Assembly (NCBI RefSeq): GCF_029714325.1
Contig: NZ_CP121666.1
Location: forward strand, 3,286,001 to 3,350,000
Length of the DNA stretch: 64,000 nt
Direction: 5' to 3'
DNA from: Bradyrhizobium sp. CB1717
Lineage (GTDB): Bacteria > Pseudomonadota > Alphaproteobacteria > Rhizobiales > Xanthobacteraceae
Shown: piece by piece, positions 27,934 through 37,463 of the stretch
How positions within the stretch are numbered: the stretch's first letter is position 1
How the letters are laid out: each line of letters begins with the position of its first letter
Position numbers and translations under genes: made by a program
The notes under the pieces: generated by a model
What the model was told of the DNA's origin: nothing
The model's input: only the letters and a program-made list of their open reading frames with translations
Databases searched by the model: none

Positions 27934-28605
27934 CAAGAAGGCGACGGTCGACACCGCAACGCTCAGTGCGAGCAGGATCAGCCCGAGACCCAGCGCCAGC
28001 GGCAGGTCGCCCTTGCTGGTCTCCAGCGCGATCGCGGTCGTCATCGTGCGCGTAAAGCCGCGGATGTTGCCGCCGACGATGATGATGGCGCCGACCTCCG
28101 CGATGGCGCGGCCGAAGGCCGCGAGAAAGGCCGTCAGCAGCGAGGTCCGTCCCAGCGCGAGCAGGAGCGCCATGCTGCGCAGGGCCGACAGACCGTCGAT
28201 CCGCGCCAGATCGCCATACTCCGCCCAGAGCAGGCTCGCCGGCCGATGCACCAGCGCCACCACGATCGGCGTGGCGAGCAGCGTCTGCGCGATCACCATG
28301 GCGGTAGGCGTGAACAGCAGGCCGGCGGCCCCGAGCGGGCCGGACCGCGACAGCAGCAGATAGAGCGCGAGCCCGACCACGACCGGCGGCAGGCCGAGCA
28401 GCGCATTGGTCAGCACGATGATGATTTGCCGTCCGCGGAAACGGGTGATCGCAAGCAGGGCGCCAAACGGTGCGCCGATCAGCAGCGCGACGATGCTCGC
28501 GGTCAGGCTGACGCGGACCGACAATGCGACGATGCCGAGAAGCTCGGCGTCGGCCTCGCCGATCAGCGTGAAGGCGGCGCCGATGGATCGCGCGAAGTCG
28601 TTCAT
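27907..28605 (-). CDS. tupB: Tungstate-type ABC transporter permease TupB
   Basis: 232 residues with five to six membrane segments. The coupling loop has the TupB/ModB pattern (GDLARIDGLSALRSMALLLALGR, then FGRAIAEVGAIIIVGGNIRGFTR). The ATG at 28605 has AGG upstream; the frame extends further 5' but is not membrane-like. It converges on tupA with overlapping 3' ends. The expected ATPase (TupC) is not in the window. Confidence 0.88.
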   Translation of the reverse strand: MNDFARSIGAAFTLIGEADAELLGIVALSVRVSLTASIVALLIGAPFGALLAITRFRGRQIIIVLTNALLGLPPVVVGLALYLLLSRSGPLGAAGLLFTPTAMVIAQTLLATPIVVALVHRPASLLWAEYGDLARIDGLSALRSMALLLALGRTSLLTAFLAAFGRAIAEVGAIIIVGGNIRGFTRTMTTAIALETSKGDLPLALGLGLILLALSVAVSTVAFLLVGRVGEK

Positions 28606-28814
28606 CCGCGCCTGAACTTCGGGTTTCGGCCGTATGCCTCCGGGGCATCGATGTCGAGGTTGCAAAAGCGCGTCACGGGCGGTCCCTGCAAATTTCGCCG
28701 TCTGGAGCAAAGCAGCGAGCCATCGCCCGCCATCGAAGGCGATCACAGCATACTCGGCAGGAGCGTTTTGAAAACCCGATTCATCCGGCTGCAAATGCCG
28801 CAGCCGTCCCGGCG

Positions 28815-29507
28815 TCAGGATGCGTGCAGCTGGGCATTCTGCTTCGCCCGCGCGCCGCCCCAAAGCCAGCACGCAAGCGGAACGGCGAGAAGCGCGCCGA
28901 CGAGCTGCGCAGCGATGAAGGCCGGCACGCCCTGCGGGGCGATGCCCGCGAAGGTATTGGACAGCGACCTAGCGATGGTGACCGCCGGATTGGCAAAGGA
29001 CGTCGAGGCCGTGAACCAGTACGCCGAGGTGATGTACAGGCCGACCGCGTAAGGCACGGCGGGTTGTGTTCGGGACGCGACGCCGAAGATCGTCAGCAGC
29101 AGGCCGAAGGTCGCTGCGGCTTCGGCAAGCCATTGTCCGGCTCCGGTACGCTGCGTCAGGGAAAGCTGGAGGACCGGAAGCTCGAACATCAGATGCGCGA
29201 TCCATACGCCGGCGATTGCGCCGGTGGTCTGTGCGGCGACGTAGATCGCCGCATTGCTCCAGGCCATCTCGCCGCGCAGGGTGAAGGCCAGCGTCACCGC
29301 CGGATTGAAATGGGCGCCCGACACGGAGGCGAAGGTGAGGATCAGCGAGACCAGGATCGCGCCGGTGGCGATCGTGTTGCACAGGAGCGCGAGCGCGATA
29401 TTTCCGCCCGAAAGCTTCTGTGCCATGATCCCCGAACCGACCACCGCGGCAAGCAGGAAGGCGGTCCCGAGCCATTCGGCGAAGGCACGGCGCGCCAGCC
29501 CTGGCAT
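28815..29507 (-). CDS. Aquaporin-family channel of the arsenic operon (AqpS-like)
   Basis: 230 residues, six membrane helices and two Asn-Pro-Ala half-helices (HFNPAVTLAF and FANPAVTIAR). In rhizobia an aquaglyceroporin in the ars operon lets the arsenite made by ArsC leave the cell down its gradient, replacing ArsB. The ATG shares one base with the arsC stop. It is last of four genes in the arsR operon. Confidence 0.9.
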   Translation of the reverse strand: MPGLARRAFAEWLGTAFLLAAVVGSGIMAQKLSGGNIALALLCNTIATGAILVSLILTFASVSGAHFNPAVTLAFTLRGEMAWSNAAIYVAAQTTGAIAGVWIAHLMFELPVLQLSLTQRTGAGQWLAEAAATFGLLLTIFGVASRTQPAVPYAVGLYITSAYWFTASTSFANPAVTIARSLSNTFAGIAPQGVPAFIAAQLVGALLAVPLACWLWGGARAKQNAQLHAS

Positions 29508-29917
29508 CAGGCGCCGCGCTCCAGCCGGACCCGCTCGCCGTCTTCCTTGACGAACTCGCCCTGCTGCGCCGGCAGCAGATCCAATACCAGCTCCGACGGG
29601 CGACAGAGTCTTGCGCCTTTCGGCGTGACCACGATCGGCCTGTTGATGAGGATCGGGTGCGCCAGCATCGCATCGAGAAGCTGGTCGTCGGTCAGCGCGG
29701 CGTTGCCGAGCCCGAGCTCGGCATAGGGCGTGCCCTTTTCGCGCAGCAGCTCGCGTACGGAAAGCCCCATGCGCTGGACGAGCTGCTGCAACATTGCCCG
29801 CGACGGCGGCGTCTTCAGATACTCGATCACATGCGGCTCGATGCCGGCGTGGCGGATCATTGCGAGCGTGTTGCGCGAGGTGCCGCAAGCGGGATTGTGG
29901 TAGATGATCGCGTCCAT
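29507..29917 (-). CDS. arsC: Arsenate reductase ArsC (glutaredoxin-dependent)
   Basis: 136 residues. The catalytic cysteine lies in IIYHNPACGTSRNTL and the arginines in the HPILINRPIVVTPKGARLCRPSE block. This is the ArsC/ Spx-type fold that reduces arsenate to arsenite with glutathione and glutaredoxin. The start is the ATG ending at 29917, 10 bases after the ArsI-like gene; the frame extends upstream without similarity. Confidence 0.94.
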   Translation of the reverse strand: MDAIIYHNPACGTSRNTLAMIRHAGIEPHVIEYLKTPPSRAMLQQLVQRMGLSVRELLREKGTPYAELGLGNAALTDDQLLDAMLAHPILINRPIVVTPKGARLCRPSELVLDLLPAQQGEFVKEDGERVRLERGA

Positions 29918-29927
29918 GGCTGGATCT

Positions 29928-30410
29928 TCAGCAGCAGGCCGACGATTGCTTCGGCGCCGCCTGAGGCGCGCAGCAGGCCGATTGCTTTTCTGCCTGCTTG
30001 GCATGTGCAACCCGCGCGCCGTTCTCGCCGGTGCCGTCGCCGTAGTCGGTGCTCTCGCCGGTGGTGTGGAATGTCTCCCAGGCGATGCCGGCGGGATCGT
30101 CAATCCAGGATTTCTCCGATTTCGCGTAGCAGCAGGTCGTCTCGCCCTGTTCGATGATGTTGCCGCCAGCCTGACGCAGCCGCGCATAGACCTCCTGGAG
30201 CTCGTCGCCGGTCTCGACCTGGATGCCGAGATGGTCGAGACCGGGCTCGCGTCCGCGCGTCGAGATCGCAAAATTCACGCGAGGGTCTTCGAGCATCCAT
30301 TTGGCATAGTCGGATTTCACGACCGAGGGCTCGCTCGCGAACAGGGCCGAGTAGAATCGGATGGAGTGAGAGAGGTCCTCGACGGACACGTGAACGTGCA
30401 GGCGCTTCAT
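29928..30410 (-). CDS. ArsI/CadI-type VOC metalloprotein
   Basis: 160 residues. A vicinal-oxygen-chelate fold starts MKRLHVHVSVEDLSHSIRFY, with ligand blocks LDHLGIQVE and WETFHTT. The paired cysteines in TTCCYAKSEKSWIDDP are the As(III)-binding site of ArsI C-As lyases. It adds a tail with two more Cys pairs (SACCAPQ and SSACC). ArsI cleaves carbon-arsenic bonds of methylarsenite using O2 and Fe(II); the cadmium-induced CadI proteins share the fold. It is second in the ars operon. Confidence 0.85.
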   Translation of the reverse strand: MKRLHVHVSVEDLSHSIRFYSALFASEPSVVKSDYAKWMLEDPRVNFAISTRGREPGLDHLGIQVETGDELQEVYARLRQAGGNIIEQGETTCCYAKSEKSWIDDPAGIAWETFHTTGESTDYGDGTGENGARVAHAKQAEKQSACCAPQAAPKQSSACC

Positions 30411-30420
30411 GCTCTTCCTT

Positions 30421-30765
30421 TCAGGCTGGCACTCTGTTGCGCTTGCGCGCGGGCTTGCAGGCGGGGGCCGGCGTGCATGACGTTCCGCCACAGCAGTTCT
30501 CGGTGAGGAAGCCGACGAGCGCGTTCATGGTCTCGAACCGCGCCGCATAGATCATTGAGCGCCCCTCGCGCCGCACGGTGGCAAGGCCCGCCATCCGCAG
30601 CCGGTCGAAGTGAAATGTCAGCGTGTTCGGCGCGAGATCCAGCGCCTCGGAGACCGCGCCCGCCGCCATGCCGTCAGGTCCGGCCTGCACCAGCAGGCGG
30701 AACACGTCGAGGCGGTTGTCCTGGGCAAGCGCGGCGAGCGCCGCGACGGCGTCCATCTTTTCCAT
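30421..30765 (-). CDS. arsR: Arsenic-responsive repressor ArsR
   Basis: 114 residues, winged HTH of the ArsR/SmtB family (LAALAQDNRLDVFRLLVQAG, then LAPNTLTFHFDRLRMAGL, RREGRSMIYAA). Candidate As(III) ligands are the C-terminal cysteines in ENCCGGTSC and PAC, rather than the helix-3 CVC of E. coli ArsR. First gene of the ars operon; its operator overlaps the region just upstream of the ATG. Confidence 0.92.
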   Translation of the reverse strand: MEKMDAVAALAALAQDNRLDVFRLLVQAGPDGMAAGAVSEALDLAPNTLTFHFDRLRMAGLATVRREGRSMIYAARFETMNALVGFLTENCCGGTSCTPAPACKPARKRNRVPA

Positions 30766-30785
30766 ATTTCAACGATTATTGAAAT
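30766..30785. promoter_or_regulatory. Predicted ArsR operator
   Basis: ATTTCAA-CGATTA-TTGAAAT has perfect 7-bp arms with a 6-base spacer and abuts the arsR ATG. It fits the ArsR/SmtB pattern of AT-rich inverted repeats with TTGAA half-sites. Binding here would block translation-proximal transcription of the whole operon. Confidence 0.8.
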
Positions 30786-30856
30786 AATGGCGCGCTGTCA
30801 ATCGGGTCGAGGCTATTCGCCGTCAATCTCGATCGACGCCAGGTCCGGGAGCAGTC

Positions 30857-31909
30857 TCAGCGTTTGGCGGTTGCCGACGCCGAGACGGTGGAGGCGTCGA
30901 GGTTCTGCTGCCAGTAGCGTTCGATCTGCCCGATCAAGGCGGTGGGCAGCGGAACGTAGTTCAACGTTTCGGCCTGGGGCTTGCCATTCTCCAGCGACCA
31001 GCGGACGAAGTCGATCACGCCTGCCGATCGCTCCTGTGATTTCGGCGTCTTCGGCATCAGCACGAAGGTGGTGGCCGTGATCGGGTAGGCATCTTCGCCG
31101 GGTGCGTTGGTGAGCACGAGATGGAAGTCCTTCTCCGCCTTCCAGTCCGCGCTCGAGGCTGCCGCCTGGAACGAGGCGGCATCGGGGACGACGAAATTGC
31201 CGGCGCTGTTCTGCACGATGCCAAACGAGATTCGATCCAGCCGCTGCAGCGCATAGGTGTATTCGAGATAGCCGATCGCGCCTGGGACCAGGCTGACGAG
31301 CGAGGCGACGCCGTCATTGCCCCGGCCGCCGAGGCCAAGCGGCCATTCGACCGAGGTGCCTTCGCCCACGCTTGTCTTCCATTGCGGGCTGACCTTCGAG
31401 AGGTAGTTCGACCAGTTGAACGTGGTCCCGGATCCGTCGATGCGATGGACCACCGTGATCGGCGCATTCGGCAGCCTGATATCGGGATTGATCGCGCGAA
31501 TGGCCGGATCGTTCCAGGATTTGAGCCGGCCGAGATGGATGTCGGCGAGCATCTGGCCGGTGAAGCGTATCTGGCCGGGCTTGACGCCGTCGATATTGAC
31601 GACAGGCACGACGCCCCCGATCACGATCGGGAATTGCATCAAGCCGAGCCTATCCAGCTCTTTGGGATCGAGCGGCATGTCACTTGCGCCGAAATCGACG
31701 GCTCCTGTCTTGATCAGGCCGACACCGGTGCTCGAGCCGACCGCTTGATAGTTGACGATGTTTCCGGTCCTGGCCTTGTACGCGTCGATCCATTTCGCCA
31801 TCACGGGCGAAACGAAGGTTGAGCCGGCTCCTTCGATCTCGGCGGCGAGGCTTTGCGTGGCGACGAGCAGAGCGGCGAGGATGATGGGGAGCTTGATGGG
31901 TTTCGTCAT
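30857..31909 (-). CDS. pstS: Phosphate ABC transporter substrate-binding protein PstS
   Basis: 350 residues with a signal peptide (PIILAALLVATQSLAAE). Phosphate-site motifs are GAGSTFVSPVMAKW, AVGSSTGVG, FGASDMPL and HRIDGSGTTFNWSNYLS. No pstCAB-phoU follows. The gene is 91 bases upstream of arsR on the same strand. Extra PstS copies next to ars genes are known and may favour phosphate over arsenate, though that role here is inferred. Confidence 0.93.
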   Translation of the reverse strand: MTKPIKLPIILAALLVATQSLAAEIEGAGSTFVSPVMAKWIDAYKARTGNIVNYQAVGSSTGVGLIKTGAVDFGASDMPLDPKELDRLGLMQFPIVIGGVVPVVNIDGVKPGQIRFTGQMLADIHLGRLKSWNDPAIRAINPDIRLPNAPITVVHRIDGSGTTFNWSNYLSKVSPQWKTSVGEGTSVEWPLGLGGRGNDGVASLVSLVPGAIGYLEYTYALQRLDRISFGIVQNSAGNFVVPDAASFQAAASSADWKAEKDFHLVLTNAPGEDAYPITATTFVLMPKTPKSQERSAGVIDFVRWSLENGKPQAETLNYVPLPTALIGQIERYWQQNLDASTVSASATAKR

Positions 31910-32002
31910 GTGCGCGACGCTAACAGGTCGCGCACCCAGCCGATGTGGCTTATGTCACAAAAAGGTCGCAGAGCGCCCGGCGTGCGCCCGGAAAAGCCTT
32001 GG

Positions 32003-33055
32003 TCAGAACAACCCGCGCAGGACCTCAATCAGCCGGCCGCACTGCTCATCCGTTCCGACCGTGATGCGCAGGAAGTCCTCGATGCGCGGCTTCTTGAAAT
32101 TCCGGACCAGCACGCCGCGCTGGCGGAGTGCGGCCGCGAGATCGGTACCGCTCCGGCTGCGATGACGTGCGAACACGAAGTTCGCAAGCGAGGGCAATAC
32201 CTCGAAGCCAAGTTGCCCGAGATCGCGCGCCAACACGTCGCGGCTTGCGATGATACGGGCGCGGGTCTCGAGGAACCATGCGTCGTCCTCGATGGCGGCG
32301 ACGGCGCCGGCGATCGCGAGACAGTCGACGGGATAGGAGTTGAAGCTGTCCTTCACCCGCTCCAGCGCCTCGATCAGCGGCCGCTGGCCGATGGCAAATC
32401 CGACCCTGAGGCCCGCGAGCGAGCGCGACTTCGAGAAGGTCTGGATGACCAGCAGATTGTCGTGGCGCGCAACGAGCGGCACGGCGCTCTCGGCGCCGAA
32501 ATCGACATAGGCCTCGTCCACCACCACCAGCCGGTCCGGATTTTCCGCGAGCAGTGCGGCGATCGCCTCGCGCGAAAGGGCGATACCGGTGGGCGCATTG
32601 GGATTGCAGAGCAGGATGGCGCTCGACGGCCGCCTGTAGCCGGCGATCTCGATCCTCATCGCGGCATCGAGCGGCACTTCGTCATGCGCTATGCCATAGA
32701 GGCGGCAATAGACCGGGTAGAAGCTATAGGTGACGTCGGGAAACAGAAGCGGCCTATCGTGCTTCAGGAGCGCCTGGAAGGTGTGGGCCAGAACCTCGTC
32801 CGATCCGTTGCCGACGAACACCTGCTCGGGCGCAACGTCACTATGGGCCGCGATCGCCTCGCGCAGGCGTGTGGCGTGCGGGTCGGGATAGAGGCGCAGC
32901 CGCTCCGCAGCGGACGCGATCGCCGTCAGCACGCGCGGCGAGGGCGGATAGGGATTCTCGTTGGTGTTGAGCTTGACGACGCCGTCCTGCTTCGGCTGCT
33001 CGCCCGGCACATAGGGCGAAAGCGTTTGGACGACGGGACTCCAGAAGCGGCTCAT
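32003..33055 (-). CDS. hisC: Histidinol-phosphate aminotransferase HisC
   Basis: 350 residues, class I/II PLP aminotransferase. Motifs are [13 protein letters not shown] at the N-terminus, [25 protein letters not shown], the PLP lysine in [18 protein letters not shown] and LRITVGT near the end. It makes histidinol phosphate from imidazole-acetol phosphate; HisC2-like paralogues also act on tyrosine and phenylalanine. The ATG ends at 33055 after GGAGATC. Stand-alone gene. Confidence 0.92.
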   Translation of the reverse strand: MSRFWSPVVQTLSPYVPGEQPKQDGVVKLNTNENPYPPSPRVLTAIASAAERLRLYPDPHATRLREAIAAHSDVAPEQVFVGNGSDEVLAHTFQALLKHDRPLLFPDVTYSFYPVYCRLYGIAHDEVPLDAAMRIEIAGYRRPSSAILLCNPNAPTGIALSREAIAALLAENPDRLVVVDEAYVDFGAESAVPLVARHDNLLVIQTFSKSRSLAGLRVGFAIGQRPLIEALERVKDSFNSYPVDCLAIAGAVAAIEDDAWFLETRARIIASRDVLARDLGQLGFEVLPSLANFVFARHRSRSGTDLAAALRQRGVLVRNFKKPRIEDFLRITVGTDEQCGRLIEVLRGLF

Positions 33056-33282
33056 GATCTCCAATCCGGGTTGATCCGGCACACTAGGGGATGCGGGGCC
33101 TCGGCGGAAGGGCACTTTCCGTCGGCATGCTCGGCAGATCCGCGCGGGCCACATGTCGGGCGACGTTCCCCCAAGCGCGGCCTTCATGCTAGCCTCATCG
33201 TGCAAACGCAAGACCTGAAAACAACAAAGAAGGGGCCGGCGCAGCCCAAGGCTGCGCAGAGGAGCCGCAAAGAGAGGAACAG

Positions 33283-34761
33283 ATGCCGGGTGCTGCCCTT
33301 GTCACCGCTCCCTCCATTCCGACCGCGCCCGTGACCCCAGCCGTTCTCGACCGCCTGCGAGTCATCTTGGGCGACAAGGGCCTGATCCTGGATGAGCACG
33401 ACAAACGGCCGTTCGTGACCGACTGGCGCGGCGAGCTCGCAGGGCAGGCTGCAGCGGTCGTGCGACCGGCCAGCACCGCGGAAGTCTCCGCGGTCGTCAA
33501 GCTCTGCCACGACAACGGCATTGCCATCGTGCCGCAAGGCGGCAACACCGGCCTGATGGGTGGTGCCACGCCGTGGCCTGCGCACCGCGGCATCCTGCTC
33601 TCGCTCGGCCGCATGAACCACGTGCTGCATGTCGATCCCGTCGGCTACACCATGACCGTGGAGGCGGGCTGCATCCTCCAGACGCTTCAGGACATCGCCG
33701 CGCGCCATGACCGCTTGTTTCCGCTCAGCCTGGGCGCGCAGGGCTCGTGCATGATCGGGGGTAATCTCTCTACCAACGCCGGCGGCGTGCAGGTGTTGCG
33801 CTACGGCAATGCGCGCAATCTGGTGCTGGGTCTCGAGGTCGTCTTGGCCAACGGCGATGTCTGGGACGGGCTGCGTGCGCTCAAGAAGGACAACACCGGC
33901 TACGACCTCAAGCACCTGTTCATGGGCGCCGAAGGCACGCTCGGCATCATCACCAAGGCGGTGCTGAAGCTCTGGCCCACGCCGAAGGACGTCTGCACGA
34001 CATGGCTCGCGATCCGCGATCCCAGTGCTGCGATCGAGCTCCTGTCGGAGGCGCATGCCGCCTCCGACGACAATGTCAGCTCCTGCGAGCTGATGAGCCG
34101 CGCATGCATCGATATGGTGCTGCGGCATATTCCCGGCGCCCAGGATCCTCTCAAGGCGGAGACCGATTGGTATCTCCTGCTCGAATGGTCGTCGGCCCGC
34201 CCGCGGCAGGACGGCGGTGCAGGCATGTCGGACAGGATGGAGCAGTTTCTGGCTGATCAGCTCGAGGCGGGCCGGGTGCTCGATGCGGTGATCGCGCAAA
34301 CCGAAACGCAGTCGCGCAACATGTGGCGCATTCGCGAGAGCGTGGCCGAGGCCTCACGCGCCGAGGGGCCCGGTCTGAGCTACGACGTGTCGGTCGCAAT
34401 CTCCCGGATTCCCGAATTCATCGACAAGGGCCTGAAGTCCGCGCTCGACATCCTGCCGACGATCCGCCCTTATCCGCTCGGCCACATCGGCGACGGCAAT
34501 GTGCACTTCTCCTTCATGGGTCCGAAGGGCATGGATCGCGCCACGCTCGGCCAGTATTCCCCGGCGATCACACGGGCCGTCAACGACCTCATCACCTCGA
34601 TGGGCGGCTCGATCTCGGCCGAACACGGCATCGGCATCGAGAAGCTCGACGAGCTCCAGCACTATCGCTCCAGGACCGAGCTCGACATCATGCGCACGAT
34701 CAAGCGGGCGCTCGACCCCGACAACATCATGAATCCGGGCAAGGTGCTGCGTCTCGGGTGA
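33283..34761 (+). CDS. FAD-binding oxidase, D-2-hydroxyglutarate/D-lactate dehydrogenase family
   Basis: 492 residues. The PCMH-type FAD domain ([54 protein letters not shown]) is followed by the C-terminal cap with [12 protein letters not shown] and [10 protein letters not shown]. That pattern fits the D2HGDH/GlcD-like group that oxidises D-2-hydroxy acids and passes electrons to ETF or a quinone. No signal peptide. It is the only gene between hisC and the hydroxybutyryl-CoA dehydrogenase gene. Confidence 0.88.
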   Translation: MPGAALVTAPSIPTAPVTPAVLDRLRVILGDKGLILDEHDKRPFVTDWRGELAGQAAAVVRPASTAEVSAVVKLCHDNGIAIVPQGGNTGLMGGATPWPAHRGILLSLGRMNHVLHVDPVGYTMTVEAGCILQTLQDIAARHDRLFPLSLGAQGSCMIGGNLSTNAGGVQVLRYGNARNLVLGLEVVLANGDVWDGLRALKKDNTGYDLKHLFMGAEGTLGIITKAVLKLWPTPKDVCTTWLAIRDPSAAIELLSEAHAASDDNVSSCELMSRACIDMVLRHIPGAQDPLKAETDWYLLLEWSSARPRQDGGAGMSDRMEQFLADQLEAGRVLDAVIAQTETQSRNMWRIRESVAEASRAEGPGLSYDVSVAISRIPEFIDKGLKSALDILPTIRPYPLGHIGDGNVHFSFMGPKGMDRATLGQYSPAITRAVNDLITSMGGSISAEHGIGIEKLDELQHYRSRTELDIMRTIKRALDPDNIMNPGKVLRLG

Positions 34762-34993
34762 GATGAGGGGCGGCGGAGGCGGGATGTGGCGCAAACCCGG
34801 GCAAAAACAGGCTCCAACGGTGCCAAATCATGCCTTTTCGCCGCGGACGAACGGCTTTATTCCCTCCTTGGATGCTTTAAGGAAGGGGCAGGATCAGGTC
34901 GCAGGCGTCCCTTGGCGGTGCTAGACCCTGATGCAGAAACAATGGGGCCGGGCCGGTAGCCGGCTGGCCCGCTAGGATGAAGGATATGAGGCA

Positions 34994-35845
34994 ATGATCC
35001 AGAGCGTTGGCATCATCGGGGCAGGCACCATGGGGAACGGTATCGCGCAGATCTGCGCGGCGGCCGGGCTCTCGGTCGTGATGGTCGACATCTCCGACGC
35101 GGCGGTGAACCGCGGCCTGTCGACCGTTGGCAGTAGCCTCGAGCGCCTGGTCAAGAAAGAGAAGATGTCGGCGGCCGACCGTGAGGCGACGCTCAAGCGC
35201 ATCACCGGCACGACCGACCGCGCGAAGCTGTCGGATTGCGACCTCGTCATCGAGGCTGCAACCGAGAACGAGGAGCTCAAGGTCAAGATCCTGAAGGATC
35301 TCTGCGCGACGCTGTCGCCGCGCACGCTGGTTGCGACCAACACCTCCTCGATCTCGATCACCAAGCTCGCGGCGGCGACCGACCGCCCCGATCGTTTCAT
35401 CGGCATGCACTTCTTCAACCCGGTGCCGGTGATGGCGCTGCTGGAATTGATCCGCGGCCTGCAGACCTCCGACGACACGCACGCCAAGGCGCTCGATTTC
35501 GCCCAGCGCGTCGGCAAGGTGGCGATCACCGCCAAGAACAGCCCGGGCTTCGCTGTCAACCGCATCCTCTGCCCGATGATCAACGAAGCGATCTTCGCGC
35601 TCCAGGAAGGCATCGCGACCGCGGAAGAGATCGACGCCGGCATGAAGCTCGGCTGCAACCACCCGATCGGACCGCTGGCGCTCGCCGATCTCGTCGGCCT
35701 TGACACCATGCTCTCGGTCATGGAGGTCTTTTACAAAGGCTTCAACGATCCCAAATATCGGCCAGCGCCGCTGCTCAAAGAGATGGTCGATGCCGGCCAT
35801 CTCGGTCGCAAGACCGGGCAGGGTTTCTACACTTACAACGCCTGA
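34994..35845 (+). CDS. 3-hydroxybutyryl-CoA dehydrogenase
   Basis: 283 residues. The Rossmann NAD site is [14 protein letters not shown], with catalytic/binding blocks [23 protein letters not shown] and [11 protein letters not shown], the usual short stand-alone HbdA/PaaH length. It interconverts acetoacetyl-CoA and 3-hydroxybutyryl-CoA in butyrate or polyhydroxybutyrate metabolism. ATG at 34994, with AGGATATGAGG upstream. In Bradyrhizobium the gene often follows etfAB; here those genes are not adjacent. Confidence 0.94.
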   Translation: MIQSVGIIGAGTMGNGIAQICAAAGLSVVMVDISDAAVNRGLSTVGSSLERLVKKEKMSAADREATLKRITGTTDRAKLSDCDLVIEAATENEELKVKILKDLCATLSPRTLVATNTSSISITKLAAATDRPDRFIGMHFFNPVPVMALLELIRGLQTSDDTHAKALDFAQRVGKVAITAKNSPGFAVNRILCPMINEAIFALQEGIATAEEIDAGMKLGCNHPIGPLALADLVGLDTMLSVMEVFYKGFNDPKYRPAPLLKEMVDAGHLGRKTGQGFYTYNA

Positions 35846-35983
35846 TCAAGGCGTCGGCGGCGGGCGTCGAGCGTCCGCCGCCAGATCCCGCAATTTGCGC
35901 TGCGACAAAGACGCCGCGCGCGATTGGCCCGACAATGTCGAACGGGCGGCCTTGCGGGAACAACGGAACGGAAAACAAAGGAC

Positions 35984-36448
35984 ATGTCGGATCGACTGAA
36001 GGCCGAGCGCGAAGCTGCGGCTGTGCGACGGAACCTGTTGACCCAGGATGCGATCGAGCGGACCGGGATCACTGAGGAGATGATCGGGGAACTCGTCACC
36101 CGCTTTTACGGGCGCGTGCGCGAGGACGCGCTGCTGGGGCCGGTGTTTGCGATCGTGCAGAATTGGGACGAGCATCTCGCCAAGCTTAGGGATTTCTGGT
36201 CGTCGGTCGTGCTGATGAGCGGCCGCTATCATGGCTCGCCGATGCGGGCGCATCTGCCGCTGAGCCTGGTCGGCGGCCATTTCGATCGCTGGCTCGATCT
36301 GTTCGAACAGACCGCACGCGAAGTCTGTCCACCTCCGGCGGCCGCGCTCCTCATCGACAAGGCGCGTCGCATCGCCGACAGTTTTGAGATGGCGTCGGCA
36401 ACTGTTGCAGGCCGCATCGCTTCACCGCGTCACGTGCTCAGGTCGTGA
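35984..36448 (+). CDS. Group III truncated haemoglobin
   Basis: 154 residues with the trHb3 pattern: ITEEMIGELVTRFYGRVREDALLGPVF, then FWSSVVLMSGRYHGSPMRAHLPL, where the H of MRAHLPL is the likely proximal haem ligand. These small globins bind O2 or NO in the cytoplasm. ATG at 35984 with AAAGGAC just upstream. Flanked by intergenic DNA on both sides. Confidence 0.88.
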   Translation: MSDRLKAEREAAAVRRNLLTQDAIERTGITEEMIGELVTRFYGRVREDALLGPVFAIVQNWDEHLAKLRDFWSSVVLMSGRYHGSPMRAHLPLSLVGGHFDRWLDLFEQTAREVCPPPAAALLIDKARRIADSFEMASATVAGRIASPRHVLRS

Positions 36449-36584
36449 ATACAAAATGCGTGCCTGAGAAACGTGCAGCACGCATCGCGTGATGGCGCGT
36501 TGCACCAATTCCTGTAGCATCGGTCTGATCTGCAAAATCATCATGCTGTTCGCGCAATGCGAAGTAGAATTTGCGAAAACACGC

Positions 36585-36621
36585 TTGCTCGCGTTCATTC
36601 TCATTCAATCAACGCGAGCAA
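36585..36621. other. Inverted repeat, 11-bp arms, upstream of the Rieske gene
   Basis: TTGCTCGCGTT (36585-36595) and AACGCGAGCAA (36611-36621) are perfect reverse complements around a 15-base AT-rich loop. It lies 73 bases before the Rieske start and 137 past the globin stop. It could be an operator or a transcription end signal. Confidence 0.45.
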
Positions 36622-36693
36622 AGCCATATTGATGCACTGCGGTGCCAAGTCTTCGCCTTGTTTTCGGCAGAGTTCCAGCGCCTGCTAGCGGGC

Positions 36694-37347
36694 ATGGCTT
36701 GCGCATCGTTCAACACCACATCTTCACCCTCCGAGAGTGCTGCGGAACCTGAAGTTGACGCGGGCACCGAGCAGACGCGGCGAACGCTGTTGCTCGGTGC
36801 ACTCGCCACCACCGCATGCCTCGGCTGTTCCACTCAGGCGCGCGCCGGCGAGGATGCGCCCGGCTCCGACGAACGGCCTCAGAAAGGTGACGTGCTCGTC
36901 TTCTCCGAAGGCGACCGGGAAGGAAAGCCGGTCACGTTGGCCGATCTGGCGGCCGGCGGGCCGCCGGTGCATGCCTGGCCCAAGGATCCCAAGACATCGG
37001 TGGTGCGCAGTGCATCCCGGCTCAACGAGATCCTGATCATCCGCCTCGATCCCAACGAGCTCGACGAAAAGACCCGTGAGCGTGCCGTCGATGGCATCCT
37101 CGCCTATTCGGCGATCTGCTCGCATGCCGGCTGTCCCGTCACCGCCTGGGTCAAGAGCGATGTCGGCGACAAGGAGGTGTTCAAGTGCATGTGCCACAAC
37201 TCCGAATACGATCCTCGCGCGGGCGCACAGGTCGTGTTCGGACCGGCGCCGCGGCGGCTCGCGGCGCTGCCGCTCGCGCTCGCTGATGGATCGCTCAGCG
37301 TCGCCGGCAACTTCATCGGAAAGGTAGGTGGCGCGCAGCCTGGATGA
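36694..37347 (+). CDS. Exported Rieske [2Fe-2S] protein
   Basis: 217 residues. A twin-arginine-type export signal (TRRTLLLGALATTACLGC) is followed by a Rieske domain with both cluster boxes, CSHAGCP and CMCHNSEYD. Export folded, with the cluster loaded, fits the Tat signal. It precedes a PQQ dehydrogenase by 116 bases on the same strand, so it may accept electrons from that enzyme in place of cytochrome c; this is inference. The start at 36694 is the first Met near the signal. The frame extends upstream, and the ribosome site is weak. Confidence 0.82.
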   Translation: MACASFNTTSSPSESAAEPEVDAGTEQTRRTLLLGALATTACLGCSTQARAGEDAPGSDERPQKGDVLVFSEGDREGKPVTLADLAAGGPPVHAWPKDPKTSVVRSASRLNEILIIRLDPNELDEKTRERAVDGILAYSAICSHAGCPVTAWVKSDVGDKEVFKCMCHNSEYDPRAGAQVVFGPAPRRLAALPLALADGSLSVAGNFIGKVGGAQPG

Positions 37348-37463
37348 TGGACGGTGCGGGGTATGCCCGCGTCACGAGAGGCCGCATCCGCCGACGGGCG
37401 GACGACGGGACGAACGACAAGAATTCACAACAAGAATTCAAACGGATGAAAAGGGGAACGTCC

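Noticed and set aside
28606..28680. A 24-codon frame (starting GTG ACG CGC) overlapping the tupB ATG
   Set aside because: Overlap with the start codon is suggestive of a leader peptide, but there is no independent ribosome site and no way to show translation from sequence alone.
31910..31960. A possible Pho box upstream of pstS (TGTGGC-TTA-TGTCAC on the plus strand)
   Set aside because: The half-sites differ from the CTGTCAT consensus and the spacing is wrong, so it was not listed as a regulatory site.
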